Shown piece after piece: positions 37,401-49,460 of a stretch of 64,000 nt of DNA. The notes below the pieces were generated by a model. It was not told the origin of the DNA and made no database searches. It saw nothing but the letters and a program-made list of their open reading frames with translations. Position 1 is the first letter of the stretch. Each line of letters starts with the position of its first letter. The position numbers were made by a program, and so were the translations under genes. This stretch comes from Mikania micrantha (lineage: Eukaryota > Streptophyta > Magnoliopsida > Asterales > Asteraceae), in NCBI GenBank assembly GCA_009363875.1, contig CM018680.1, positions 72,978,272 through 73,042,271 on the forward strand. The letters are read 5' to 3'.

Positions 37401-39621
37401 TACCCACTTATGTCAGAAGCTGTGAACAGCCAGCACATTACTAGAAGTTTTTAGATTTTTAATGGAAAATATAACATTTTTATTTCTGATCTCAAAAAGG
37501 ATGAAGAACCAAATGATAGGAAGATTGGGAAGCATTGTGAATATGCTGGGAGAAATCCTTTACGTGTTCCAAAGGTATCTTTTGCGTTTATGATCTAACT
37601 GATGTCATTTTTTTTATTTGATTAACAAAGCTATGATGTTAATCAACATTTGTAAGTTAATTTTATATATCATATTATTAATTGATTTTCTTAATCTTAC
37701 CTCCAGATTACAAGTACCCTTGAACATCGTTATTATAAGGAACTAAGAAATGAGAATTTTCAGGCTGCAAAAGTTGTTATGTTAATTTACAGAAGATTGT
37801 TGATTTCATGCAAAGATCAAATGTGAGTTCATGCATACTTCATCAATCAGTACAATTTTAGACATTTTGCATCATAAATACCTATTAATAGGTGGATTTT
37901 GTTTCTCTTTTCTGTTTCATAATAATATCTTTATCTCTTTGGCAGACCACTTTTTGCAAATAGTTTGTTAAGTATCATGCAAACTCTTCTAGATGAAACA
38001 AGACATGATGAAATGTTAATTGTAGGATGTCACACACTCCTTGATTTTATAAATTGTCAGGTTAGTGTTATTTAATGTGTATAGTATTTGTGGGAATTTC
38101 TTCCTGTTTATATTGAAATTGGTCAATTAGGGTTGCATTTCATTAATGACCGCTCAAATGTAGATATTTTTCATAAAGTGAAACACGTTAATGGGTTGAT
38201 TAGGTCAAAAATCGCTTCATGCAGGTTAAAATGCTTACAGTTTCTTAAATCTATTTAGTATTTACTATAAAAGAATTAGCTTATTTAATTTTCATCCATT
38301 TTTATTTATCATATTTAATCAATCAGTCATTACAATATATGGAAAATGTAGACAGAAATAGTGTCGCCAGGTTGGCCCACCCAAAGTTTGACCCAAACCC
38401 ATATTGACTTTTTACCTAACTTGCTTGCTTGCCAATTCGAGTTTTTAGATAATTGTCTTGACATTCAACTGTATCTTTAACTTTCTGTATTTTGCAGAAA
38501 GATGGAACTTATATGTTTAATTTGGAAGGATTTATTCCAAAACTGTGTCAATTAGCTCAAGAAGTTGGTGAAGATGAGAGAGTTGGGCCACTTCGTTCAG
38601 CTGGCTTGCAAGCTCTTTCTTCAATGGTATTTTTAAAACCAATGTTTTGTCCCTATATATGAATTTTAAGTGTCTTAATCTTTTTTATATTTACTGTAAT
38701 GATTTTGTATTGCAGGTTTGGTTCATGGGTAGATACTTCCATATATCAGCAGAATTTGACAATGTAAGCATATACTATATGTAGGAAAACAATATTTACT
38801 TCAACATATTGTGGTCATTCACTCTTATAGTACATTAATTTATAAAATTTTCACTTACAGATTGTTTCGGTAGTGTTGGAAAACTATAGATCTTTGAAAA
38901 AGGAGCCTGAAAGCACTAATCAAAATCGATGGGTCCAAGAAGTACTGAAAAACGAACATACTGACTTGCCATCAGAGGCTTTGACAAAGGTTCCTCCTTG
39001 GAGTACAATTGTAAATGAAAAGGGAGAATTAAATGTGTCGGCGTAAGTTACATTTCCAAAATCTTTAAGTTCTTGCTTGATGATTATTTTGTCGTCCGAT
39101 GATCAGTTTCACAGCAGTTGTTAAAAAACATTATCTAAGACCCCATCTTAAGCTATTTAGGATGTTGTGGATTGCTTAATGAAAATAATCTATTTCATCT
39201 AATGGTAAATTTGTGGTCACGTTCTCTTCGATTTCTGGCACAAAAGACCTCCAAATGGTTAACCTAACCCTACGTGTGTTATCCCGGCTCAACTTTTTTA
39301 CATACGAATTCTGGTATTATCAACGCCTTTGCTAGAATGCATCGGTTTACATTGAGATATATCAGTTCGGTATTTCGGACCCGCCGCAGCGCGCGGGTCC
39401 TAAATCCTAGTTTGATTTAAATTTCTAAATTATTTTGTTGGTAAGCAGGTCGTAATTTGTGTGCTTATACGTATAGTTTTGCACCCGATGTATGTGAACG
39501 AGTGTTTTGTGAAGATGCTTGCCAGGCAATCGTGCCACGTGAGCAGTTTGTAGAAAAGACAATTTGTCGTGGCAGTATTTGTATATATTGTGCCAGTGGA
39601 CCGGACTTCTGCCCCCCCTGA
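34432..39621 (+). CDS. Secreted cysteine-rich peptide (defensin-like style), two exons split by a 4.9-kb intron
   Basis: Exon 1 is 34432-34522 and exon 2 is 39449-39621; the junction (phase 1) makes a Gly codon. The 87-residue product has a clear signal peptide (MDKSIICFIALYLLFSN..., cleavage probably after Ala23). The mature part of about 64 residues has nine cysteines at 30, 35, 46, 51, 55, 70, 75, 78 and 85 (spacing 4-10-4-3-14-4-2-6) and ends DFCPP. Donor is TGCG|GTAATA and acceptor TAAGCAG|GTCG. One intron just after the signal peptide is the normal structure of plant defensin-like genes. The CX3C is defensin-like, but CX2C near the end is not canonical, so no family is assigned. Without the inserted elements the intron would be about 100 bases. 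A TATA box lies 61 bases upstream. Confidence 0.75.
34579..35231. mobile_element. MITE in the peptide-gene intron, itself carrying a nested MITE
   Basis: The left end GGGGTTGTTTAATAGTC and the right end CATGAACCAAACAACCAC are inverted in character. The insertion at 34689-35143 splits it. Boundaries are approximate and a target duplication was not resolved. Confidence 0.5.
34689..35143. mobile_element. hAT-like MITE with GGGTGTTCA ends
   Basis: It begins TATGGGTGTTCAAAAAC and ends AATAAACACCCCTA. It is flanked by CTCTTAAT (34681-34688) and CTCCCTTAAT, an imperfect duplication. The inside is filled with AACCGAACC and TTCGGTTCG words, as at 22985. Confidence 0.7.
35351..36297. mobile_element. 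DNA element with GGTGTTTGTTTTT inverted ends and a coding-like GC-rich core
   Basis: The left end GGTGGTGTTTGTTTTTTC is matched by the complement of the right end, GGGGGTGTTTGTTTTTC. Both ends then carry GTCTGCG and AGAGGTTAGAAG-type words. A 3-bp duplication TTC is possible, so a PIF/Harbinger-like or hAT-like origin is open. The core is GC-rich, with long ORFs on both strands (281, 195 and 116 codons) that come from simple repeats and are not credible genes. Confidence 0.6.
35751..36035. repeat. Minisatellite, period 109, about 2.6 copies
   Basis: GATGGCGGTGGAGCAGGG starts at 35751, 35860 and 35969. The first two units are almost identical. The third degenerates into shorter GGCGGTGGAGCAGGGCGG repeats. 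Confidence 0.9.
36298..37071 (+). other. Captured 5' leader of the EFR3-like gene
   Basis: A C/T-rich leader (36301-36500, including TCTAGGGTTTTTG) and spacer precede the broken first coding exon. It has the character of a plant 5' untranslated region followed by an intron. This fits capture of the beginning of a gene, not its middle. Splice edges cannot be fixed. Confidence 0.45.
37072..39042 (+). pseudogene. EFR3-like (SEMI-ROLLED LEAF 2-type) ARM-repeat protein, 5' fragment
   Basis: Exons: about 37072-37217, 37500-37574, 37707-37822, 37946-38060, 38498-38626, 38716-38763 and 38861-39042. They encode the N-terminal third of a plant EFR3-type protein, a membrane-anchored scaffold family related to yeast/animal EFR3 of the PI4-kinase complex. 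Seen: VLPACGSLCFFCPAL and RSRQPVKRYKKLIS (Cys-rich anchor and basic patch), KIGKHCEYAGRNPLRVPK, DGTYMFNLEGFIPKLCQL, GLQALSSMVWFMGRY and WSTIVNEKGELNVS. Defects: an in-frame TGA at 37096-37098 just after the start, a one-base frameshift between about 37195 and 37208, and no further exons before the Helitron end at 39410. Later exons are intact and in frame. The intact parent gene must be elsewhere. Confidence 0.88.
37229..37253. repeat. TA dinucleotide repeat
   Basis: About twelve TA units in the intron after the first EFR3-like exon. Simple-sequence repeat. Confidence 0.9.
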
Positions 39622-40025
39622 TATTTAGTTATGCCTAATATTTATGTTGTTCTTGATTAAAATGAAAAAAAAATTAATTAATTATATCAGAAATGGTTTT
39701 GAAATGAAGATCGATCTAGTAAAGTTATTTCAAAATGAGGATTTTATTATTATATCAGTTTTTATTATCATATTATTAATTACTTTTAATAACATGAGTT
39801 TTTATTAATTATTATTTATTATTATTTAGAAAATAATTTTGATAAAATAAATACCATTTTTATTCGTAAAATACATTTTTTAAATATAATTTTTTTATAA
39901 ACTTAAAGATGTTTTGTATATAGAAGTGTTTTTATAAATGTTTATCTAAAAAGTTATTCAAAAGGACTTGAATTTTATTTAATCAACAACACTAGCAGCA
40001 AGTTGTAATATATATATATATATAT
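39622..40025. other. 3' flank of the peptide gene
   Basis: The likely 3' untranslated part (TTCTTGATTAAAATGAAAA near 39650) passes into AT-rich spacer. No other feature is seen. Confidence 0.5.
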
Positions 40026-40026
40026 A

Positions 40027-40380
40027 GGGGTTGGATCCACTAAGAAGAGATTTTTGTCTAAGAAGAGTAAGAATCAATAGAAATTTGACACGTGTCATCA
40101 TAAAACAGTAATACAGTACAAAAAACGAAATACAGTACAAAAAGAAATAAAATCCAGTACAAAAAATCAAAAATCCAGTACAAAAAAAATAAAATATAGT
40201 ACAAAAAACAAAAATCTAATACGAAAATCCAGTATAAAAAATATAGAACAAATCTAGTACGAAAAAATAAAAATCTAGTTTAAAAATAAGATTTTATACC
40301 TAAATTATGTGGCACGTCTCAAATTTCTATTGATTCTTACTCTTTTTAGACAAAAATATCTTCTTAGTGGATCCAACCCC
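40027..40380. mobile_element. Foldback MITE in a TA tract
   Basis: Left arm GGGGTTGGATCCACTAAG and right arm CTTAGTGGATCCAACCCC are perfect inverted repeats. They go on inward (AAGAGTAAGAATCAATAGAA against TCTATTGATTCTTACTC). TATATA runs flank both sides. The centre repeats ATACAGTACAAAAAA words. Confidence 0.93.
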
Positions 40381-40399
40381 TATATATATATATATATAG

Positions 40400-41700
40400 T
40401 GGAGGGATTTTTTAAAAATGATGAAAACAATAAAAAGCCTAAGAAGTAATCTTAAACGTTGATCTTTGGTGTTTTACGGTGTAGATTACACGGTGACGTT
40501 CTTGTAAATACCATGGTGTTTTAAAGGCGCGTAATTATGGCTGATGGGCATCAACGTAATCATACGTTTTTAAACGGAAATAGAACCCGCAACCTCCGTA
40601 ATTTCCTAAACTGACGCAGAAAACCTGATTTCCTACGGCGTTAAATTTTATGATGTTTTTTGGTTTGTGGTGTTTTTTGGTTTATGGCGTTTTAGATTTA
40701 TTGTTTGCTGGTATAAAACTATAGTAATTAAATGGAGTACTTTTGAATCTTGTTATGTTGTATTCAAATTATGGTGTTTTGGATTACACACACTTGTTTA
40801 AGATTGTTTAGTTTTTAATCTTATGGCATTTTCGTTTGCCAAACAGTGGCTTAATTTTATAGTTTGTTTGATTTTAAAACGTCATAAATTTTATTTCACC
40901 TGCTAACAAAAATATGATTATGGGTTATATAATTGTTTATATGATTGTTATCATTTTATGATGTGATTTGTAATTAAACACCATGCTTATTTGTTTGGTT
41001 TTAAAACGCCATAAATGATTTATATGATTGTTTATATCAGTTTATTATGTGGTTTGTAATTAAACACCATAAATTATATAAGCACCATACTAACTTTTCT
41101 TTTTCGCCCGCTAACAAAAATATGTTTATGGGTTATATAATTGTTTATATTAGTTTATGATGTGGTTAGGAATTAAACACTATGATGATGTTTTTGGTTT
41201 TAATTTTTAAAACGCCATAAATGATTTGTGATGTTTTATCAATCACATTAAACACCATAGCACATAATCAATTATTATACAAAACGTCGTATTTGACTTA
41301 TCATCATATAAACAATTATTATACAAAAACACCATATTATCTTTATAAAAGTTAATAAACAGTTCATCCGAACAAACATATAATGTCATTAAGCCCTGAA
41401 TAACGCCATAAACCCTAAACTCTGTATAACATCAAAAAACATAGTATCATTTAAAAAAATCACCATATTGAAACACCATATACAATGCTAATATAAACAC
41501 CATATAAAACAATATGACGCTAACTGGCCAAATAACATCATATTAAAAACACCATAACCTTGTGTCTCTTCTGTGTTTGAATCCATCACGTCGTTACCCC
41601 CAAAACAACGAAACTAACATTCGCCCGATGTTATTAAAACCATAAAATCAATAACAATCTGTGATTTCTTTTTGTAATTGATAATTATTGATTTCGATTT
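40400..41700. repeat. Repetitive AT-rich segment with ACACCATAA/CGCCATAAA words
   Basis: Words such as AACGCCATAAATGATTTA, AATTAAACACCAT and ATGGGTTATATAATTG recur several times in both orientations over 1.3 kb. It is probably an undefined non-coding transposon. No ends were found and there is no gene. Confidence 0.5.
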
Positions 41701-41899
41701 TTCAAAATGTTTCAGCGAGAATAATGGTCTATTTCCCAAAATAACCGCTAACAATGAATACTACAAATTATGTTAATACCCATATCTTGTAAACTTTTGA
41801 AATAACACGTGTATGCCTTAGATTCCTTCTTACACTTTTTATGATTTTGTGGCTTTTGTAGCCAGACCTGAATATATATATGCACACACACATCTTGAA

Positions 41900-44800
41900 T
41901 GTCACACCCCAACCGACGGCAGAATAACGTCGAGGCGCGACACAACTGTTCATAGCACGTGACGCTAATTAAGTTTCATAATTCGATAATACCAAATTTA
42001 ATACATGCTCAAATCAAGTAGTTCCAAACATAGCAAAACTACATTGTTTTAAATTACTACACTAGGTCCATAGTTTCCTACATGTAACATCGACTTGCAA
42101 TACTCAAGCCGCATTTCCTGCAAGATGTATAAAAATAGAGGGTCAACAAATATTTTGGTGAGTAGACATAAGTTTGAATATATGTAATAGACTGAAAAAT
42201 GTGAATTCTTATGTCAATGATGGAATCTAAGCATGTATGAATAAACGTGTGCATGATCAGACCTTTGTTGACTAGACACTTGTGACAACTAGTACCTGAC
42301 CGTCCGGCAAGTCCGTACGGTACGTGTACTTTCTACAGTAACTATGTGTATGTACATGGGTGTAAACAGTGTTTGTATTATCAAAAGCCTAAATACAAGA
42401 AATCGTTGTACGTATTTTCGTGTAAACTTAAATACATTAAGTACAACGTACATTTGAAACATTAGCTGTGTTTATTAAGTGAAAACTTAATTACAGTTAA
42501 CACAACACATCAAGAGAAACAACGATGTTCAAGCGAATATCAATAACAAGTCGGTTGCGATCTGATATCCATAGATGACAGGAATCAGATGGCCGACAAT
42601 TCAATGTGAAAACAATGTAATAACATGATGTTTAGTTGAGTCCGACAGTGAGGAAACACAATTCAAACATAAACTGCAGTGTCGTTTCAGAATAACGAAC
42701 TGACAATGTGTTTGCGTGAGTGACGATTCACACAAACATATCTGTGAGTTTAACGTTCTGAAATGATGACTGGAAAGTAGAAAACAAAAGTCGGAAAGCA
42801 AAACCATCGTCGTGTTTGTTCGAGTGACGATTCGAACGAATACGCGCGATGGCGACGCGATACGACGAAACGAAAACAAAATACTACGCGAAACGAATTT
42901 AATTTTAATAAAATAAAATATTAAACATTTTTACAATTTTGAAACTCATCAAATTAATAAAATTAACATTTTTAATTATTTATTTTAAATTACGCGTAAA
43001 AATCCGGATACGCGACGAATTAACGAACCGAGCAACCGAAACGGACCCGGACACCACACGAGGTATAAATAGGTTAAATGAGGTGTTCTTTTCATTTTTA
43101 CATCCAAATTCTCCTTCTCTCTCTACATTTCCGGCCAAGAACACCATCACCATCTTCACACCTTCAACCAAGCATATCTCACTCATTTCAAGCCCGATTT
43201 GAGTGATTCTTTCGCCCACGTAAAGCCCTTGACATCCTCTACATGAAAGTACAGCAGATCGGAAGAAACCTCCACTGAAATCGAAGGTATGATGCTGTGA
43301 AATCCACGAAAAATAGGGTTTTTGTCTTGTTGTTCAACCTACACACGTATTTAGCTGGCTTCCTCTTTCTTTCCTTGAACCATACACTTTCGGTAACCCT
43401 ACTGGTTCACCACGACATGGGGGGGGGAAACAGCTCTGCAACAGGTTGGAAGGGGGTGGTCGACTTGCAGGTTCGTACAAGTGATGGTGGTCCCGAACCC
43501 TAGTTGGCTGTCACGAACCCCTCACCCCTGCCGAATCATTTGCAGGCTCCGAACCATGGTGGCGAACCTGGGGGCAAGTTCTGCTCACGAACCATAGAAC
43601 CACGACGAACCCATGCATCGTGAACGAACCATGGCATCATCACCGAACCCTGCAGTGGCTCACGAACCCAACTCCGGCGAACCCCTATGCCGAACCAGCT
43701 CCTGTTCACGAACCATGTGGCCGAACCCTTCTGTAACAAACCGGTTAACCTTGACAAAAACAGGGACGAACCTATAGACTACATTAGCCGAACCCTTGTC
43801 TCAACTTCACAGGTTCGCTGAGGATGAGAACTGATATTTCGTTCGGCTGCTATCAATCTCCAAACACATGTGTTCGGCCCACATAGAATATCCCCAGCCC
43901 AATAAACAAGGAGTCGAATTAGACTATGGATTGGATCGGAGTACTCCACCCAAATTGATGCCACATGATGCTCGGCCGAATCATTTTGTGGCCGACACAA
44001 TCACCCAATCGGCCCAACACCCAGTCGGCCCATGCCATAACGTGAAGCACACATAATCCCTTGGCCCAATTTCATTGGATCAAACCGTGAGAGTTTTCTA
44101 GGCCCAACAACAATCATGTTCAGCCCAATATTAATATTCGGCCCAATTCTTTTGTTGTGGCCCAATTTCAGATGACCAGCCCACATCCCTAGCCCAAACT
44201 CCTAGCAATCGGCCCACATCAATTATAACTCGGCCCACAATTTACAAATAAGGCCCAACTATGATTCGGCCCAACTAAATTGCTCAAATAATTATCTTGG
44301 TCGATTGTAAATCGATTAAGTCCAAAGAGCCCAATGGGTTCTTAACTCATGAAGAAAATTTCAGTTTCAACTAATAAAGTCTTGGAAACAATTAGGGTAT
44401 ACTCTCTAATAATCCTTCTACACATACAAGATTGAGTATAACAAAGACAAACCTTAACTGGTAAACCTAAGTTATTTTTATGACTTGGATTTAACATAAC
44501 TTACGATTTTGATTACATGATAACCTTAAGCTCGAGAAAGCAAATGTTTGAGAATAATGAACAAGGGCCGAATCAATTACCGAGACTCTCAAGTGTTAAC
44601 CAACATTAAGGTTAACACATACACGCGCACAAAACAAACTAATTGACACTTATAAGTTACATACAACGTGTGAACAATACAGGATCGTGAAAACTACCAC
44701 AAGAACAACAAAGAGCGCGTGTCTTCATATCTTTTTAAGCTAAGTCAACCCCACAACAACAAGGTGAGTTCATATGCCCCTTTTACTTTAATCTTTACTG

Positions 44801-46743
44801 ATTTTAACTCTCGGGGCTGAGAAACATGCTTTACTTTTACTTACTTAAAAGTTTTGCTTACATATTGTTAATACTTTGATTAGTTGATATTAAATTGTTT
44901 ATTATCATAAATCATTGTATGCATGCTTATTTGAATTCAAGAATACAGGAAATATAAGATGATGATGATATTATAATATCATAACTCATCGATACAATAG
45001 AATAACTTAGTAGTAAGTTAACTCTTACAACACTTAGTTATTCTTACAAGAAATGACATTACAACAATTACAAGGAAAAATGATGACATGATTTCATGAA
45101 CATAACACAAGAATGATATAAAGATAATATATCTTTATTACATCATTCAATACAAGAGTTAAATAAGTGTATTAAGACTAGCTCTTATAGCACTTAACTT
45201 TACAACTCAACACATATTACAAGAAGAACAAGGAACATGGAATGATAATCATGATAACATAATCTCATGATAACAACATCATTCACTCAATTAATTAACA
45301 TAACTTAATAAGACTAGTTCTTATTTAACTTTGTTAATATCACGGAGAACAAATTACAATGAGAACAAGAGTACAAGTGAATACAATTACAATTAGTTAC
45401 ATTTGACCTGTTTGCATTATATCACTTCAATCATGTGCCAATTTGTTCAAGTGATCATGTAAGTCCCTTAAATTCGCTGACCAGTTAGTTTGACGTGACT
45501 AAACCGACGATAGCATAGTGGTACCATAGGTTTGACAAACCTCTAGCATGTAGGGCTAGTATGTTGATCGTAACAACTCATTGACCGGTAACGTATGACC
45601 GGTGACAGGGCGACCTCAAGTCAGGTTCTGGTAAGCGACACATGGTGATATTAATCTACAGTGATAAGTAATTAATCCAGCGAAAACCCTATTGACTAGT
45701 AGGTTGAGAAGGTGATCTGCTCTCATGTTACACTACTAGTAATAGATTTCGTTGAGGACAATAGACATACAAAGTGATAGAGATAAATCGGATGCATTGA
45801 AATCTGATTACGTGAGGATTTCAATGGATTCCTTTTAGGCTCTATGCACTATGGTTCAAGAACAAGTTGCAAGGGGTTAACTCACACTCTTAATATTTAA
45901 TAGAGTATCATCAGTTAACCCACCTCAAGTACAGAATAATACAAGGACAGGATTATATTAATCTAAAACTCCTTAATACATCGAGGGTTATCAATACTTC
46001 AGTTTGATAATTAAACCCCATACAATATATTATTCTATCATCAATACAATAACTGAATACATATCAATGGAGATGAATAAGCGGGGAAATGGATATCTTT
46101 AGTTGTATCGCAAGTGGTGTGGAACTTGACTGAGTATGTGGTGGGATAGCGTCTGGGCTTGACCCTTTCAGGATTCCCTATATATAAGCATACTCGATCA
46201 GGTGATACATTACTTGTACATATAACTAAGGAGAGGTCATTGGGTGGTACAGATGAAACAAGTATTACAAGTAACAAGTATGACATTGTGGATGTGTGCA
46301 TGATCAATTCAATGGTTTTCAATTTACTTACTTATGAACTCACCAACCTAGTGTTGACTTTGTTTAAATGCATGTTTTCTCAGGTGACGGACAGGTGTAG
46401 ATACAAATGTGCAAGTGTTAAGCTAGTGGACTTATAGGAGACCTAGCTTACTTTTGATTGCATACTTTTGGATGACAAACAGTGAATCACTTTTGTATAT
46501 CTTGTACAGTTCAAGATATAAACTCATTGATTCTTTTTGATTAGATTACTTAGTTAAATTATGATGTACAATGTAATTTAACTTTGTAATTTTATTTCAT
46601 GTCATGATTAGCATTTCTCATTTATATCTCATGTGCTATGTAAACAATCTGATCATTTGATTATCACTCAAAGATATCGCGCCCCGGGAACCTTCCGCCC
46701 GACGGGAAAACACGATCCGTTCCCGCCGGCCCGGGGTGTGACA
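41900..46743 (+). mobile_element. Long LTR-like unit (possible solo LTR of a Ty3-type retrotransposon)
   Basis: It begins TGTCACACCCCAACC and ends GGCCCGGGGTGTGACA, an 11-base inverted match with TG...CA ends. Inside is a TATAAATAGG at 43064-43073, followed by a CT-rich transcribed leader (43100-43260) with a possible donor (GAAG|GTATGA), as in an LTR. There is no gag, pol or PBS. I found no 5-bp duplication (flanks TTGAA and ACACT), so it may be a recombinant or a different element. GGCCCAA-rich text at 43960-44280 is also non-coding. Confidence 0.5.
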
Positions 46744-48550
46744 ACACTCGACTCTCAAAACAAGATTAGAACGCGGTTTCAATCGCCCAAAGGCCCTCTA
46801 TAGGGTCAAAAGATGGGTGGGCGTCACCCAATAGATCTATCATCGTTACCGTTGGCTTGTACAGTTAGTGATCATGCTAGAATATTGAATTTAGAATAGC
46901 ACCCACAAAGTTAACACATATAGCATTGAATCGTACACATAGACATAGATTAGAAATTCACATAGTTTAAGGAAATTGAATTTGAACTTGAATAATGTAT
47001 ACATGTTACAGCCAAAGCTTAAAAATGAAAAAGGCTTATGAATACTCACATAATATGATTGATGGTTGACTTCTTGATTGTAGTTTATACGATGACTTAC
47101 TCGGTTCCTATAACATAACGAGGTTCTTTTGAGTTTGTGAACTTGTTATACTTTATGTGAGTGTGTTTGTGTTTTATTTGTCGAGATTTTATTAAAACAA
47201 TAATGTCTTAACTTATACTTGAAATATTATTTTATAATGCCTTGAAATTACTAAGTGTCGGATCTTACAAAAATTTCGTCATTATAACGACTGATTTTGA
47301 GAAAAATTACCATTTTGCTTGACAACTTCAAAACTCATAAATTATATCAACATATATAAATATATATTTACAAGTATATACATATATCACATCATTAAAG
47401 TGTGTCTATGAAATATACACACATTTATACATGTGAAAATAATTAATATTTATGTAAAAATGTTTAAGTTTATAAAACTGTTTTTAGACAGATTCTGTCC
47501 GGCTTATTCGGATGAACTTTAAAAAATATCAATCGTTGGAATAAAATTATTAAACTTTACAGTCTACTATTTTAAGGTGTTTTGAACAACTTTTATTTAG
47601 AAAACTTTTCGTGATGTTGCTTGTAAATGGGTCAAAACAGTTACACAAGTATAAGTCCTGAAAGTTTCTGTTTTGACAGATTTAGTCCAGTGAGTTCGGA
47701 TTCATTTTTGACACACTAAACATTTGATTTAGATTATGAAACTCTACAGTACACTATTTTAAGATGTTATGAACAACTTTCATTTAGGAAAGTTTTCATG
47801 ATTCGGACCTGAAGTAGGTCAAAACAGCCACACAATTATAAGTCCTTAAAGTTTCTGTTTTGAAAAGATTTAGTCCAGTGAGTTCGGATTCATTTTTGAC
47901 ATAGTAAGCCTTTGAGTTAGATTATGAAAATCTCCAGTATACTATTTTAAGATGTTATGAACAATTTTCATGTAGGAAAGTTTTCATGATTTGGACCTAA
48001 AGTAGGTTAAAACAGCCACACAAGTATAAGTCCTTAAAGTTTCTGTTTTGACAGATTTAGTCCAGTGAGTTCGGATTCATTTTTGACATAGTAAACCTTT
48101 GAGTTAGTTTATAAAACTCTCCATTCTACTATTTTAAGATGTTATGAACAACTTTTATTTAGGATAGTTTTTATGATTCGGACCTTAAGTAGGTCAAAAC
48201 AGCTTCACAAGTCAGAGGGTACAAATCCGCACACTGATCTTGTGAAGGCTGTTTGGAGCACCATTTTGTCGAGTTAGAAGCTGAATAAGTAATGTATGGA
48301 AAGCTAACACAATGAACTTAGTCGTGGAATCTGAGTTTGTTCCATTTGGAGCTTTCATGACCATTTTATGACTCGTTAAAATCGTGACAATATTCTGCTA
48401 GAATTTTGGGATGCATGTTTGTATTTAATAAAAGTTTCACCAAGCTTTAAATTACCAAACGTCCATGTAATGGGACTAAGAATGTAAAATCATTCCTTGG
48501 CTTCGGCTTGTGTTTTTAAATTATTTCAAACTTGGATTCATATGTGTATA

Positions 48551-48581
<31 letters not shown>

Positions 48582-49460
48582 TGATCATACTCACACATAC
48601 ATATATATGTATACATGCATGCATGTATACCTAATATCCTTACACACACATACTCGTATATGTATATATGCATGCATACACTCACCCAAGAGTAAATCTT
48701 AAATAAATGGATGGTATACCTTTGAGAGATGGAGACTAGAAGAAAATGAAACTTATTCTTGCACTCAAACTTTGTTTAAAGTCTCAACTTCACCAACTCT
48801 TGATCAAACAAGAAGAAGATAAAGCTTGAAAAGAAAAAAAAATGGTGGGATGGAGGTGGGGGGGGGGGGGGCGGCCAAAGGGGAGAGAGAGGGATAGTTG
48901 GAGTGTGAAAGTGGTGATGTGTGTAAGAAAAAGAAGGATTTTGTGGGTTTTTATAAAGCTTTCAAGATTCCTTCTTTCTAATTCATTAATTAATTAATCA
49001 ATTTATTTGGTTATTTATCTCAAGAGTGTAAGGATAATTAAAACTGGTAAAATTTGGGTATTACGGTGTTTAAATCTTGTATCAGGTATAAATTTTGGTA
49101 TTATTTATACGCGATTATGTTACGATAATTAGTAAAATAATAAAACTTACTAAAATAATTAAATTTTAGTAACTAATAAGATTATTAAATGATGTGCCGT
49201 TTATCATGACTGTCTTATCCGGCTAAACACAAATATCTTTCGTTTCTGATTGTTTCGCGTAATTATGAGAATTACTAATTGCAAGACTATATATAAATAG
49301 ATGAATGTTGCTAAACTTTTAAACGAGAATAAACATTTAATTATTATATTTCTGAAAATTCCGTCATAGTCAACGTTAAATACACTAACGGTGTTAATAA
49401 GTCAAATTTGAAAATTGACAGATGTCATATTGAATTTGTTGAAAAACTTAAGTTAGTGTC
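46744..49460 (-). mobile_element. Probable second LTR-type fragment, minus orientation, with tandem repeats
   Basis: Read on the minus strand, there is a TTTATAAAAACCCAC promoter-like site (about 48950) and a CT-rich leader with the CGGCCG and poly-C run (48858-48871 on the plus strand), like the leader at 43100. No protein domains are seen. A TA run lies at 48554-48582. The assignment rests on resemblance of layout. Confidence 0.35.
47475..48225. repeat. Tandem array, period about 187, four copies
   Basis: GTTTCTGTTTTGACAGATTT-type text starts at 47664, 47851 and 48039, with a diverged copy before it near 47485. Each unit includes TTTAGTCCAGTGAGTTCGG, ACTATTTTAAGATGTTATG and AGTAGGTCAAAACAGCC. 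No coding. Confidence 0.88.

Larger units (their letters stand above)
35240..39410 (+). mobile_element. Helitron carrying captured EFR3-like gene exons
   Basis: The 3' terminus is a hairpin (GGACCCGCCGCAGCGCGCGGGTCC), TAAATC and CTAG at 39407-39410, followed by T. It is nearly identical to the terminus at 14576. The 5' region (TATATATATTAAAA ... ATTACTATTCATTTTG ... GCGCTTGGTACAAATC) also matches the 12679 element. The exact start lies between about 35236 and 35262. Inside are a nested element (35351-36297) and EFR3-like exons in the same orientation. No Rep/helicase is encoded. Confidence 0.8.

Noticed and set aside
46041..46437. ORFs of 92-93 codons on both strands
   Set aside because: They lie within the LTR-like unit and have no recognisable domain.
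47475..48225. CRISPR-like array
   Set aside because: Units of about 187 bases are contiguous tandem repeats with no spacers, in plant nuclear DNA.
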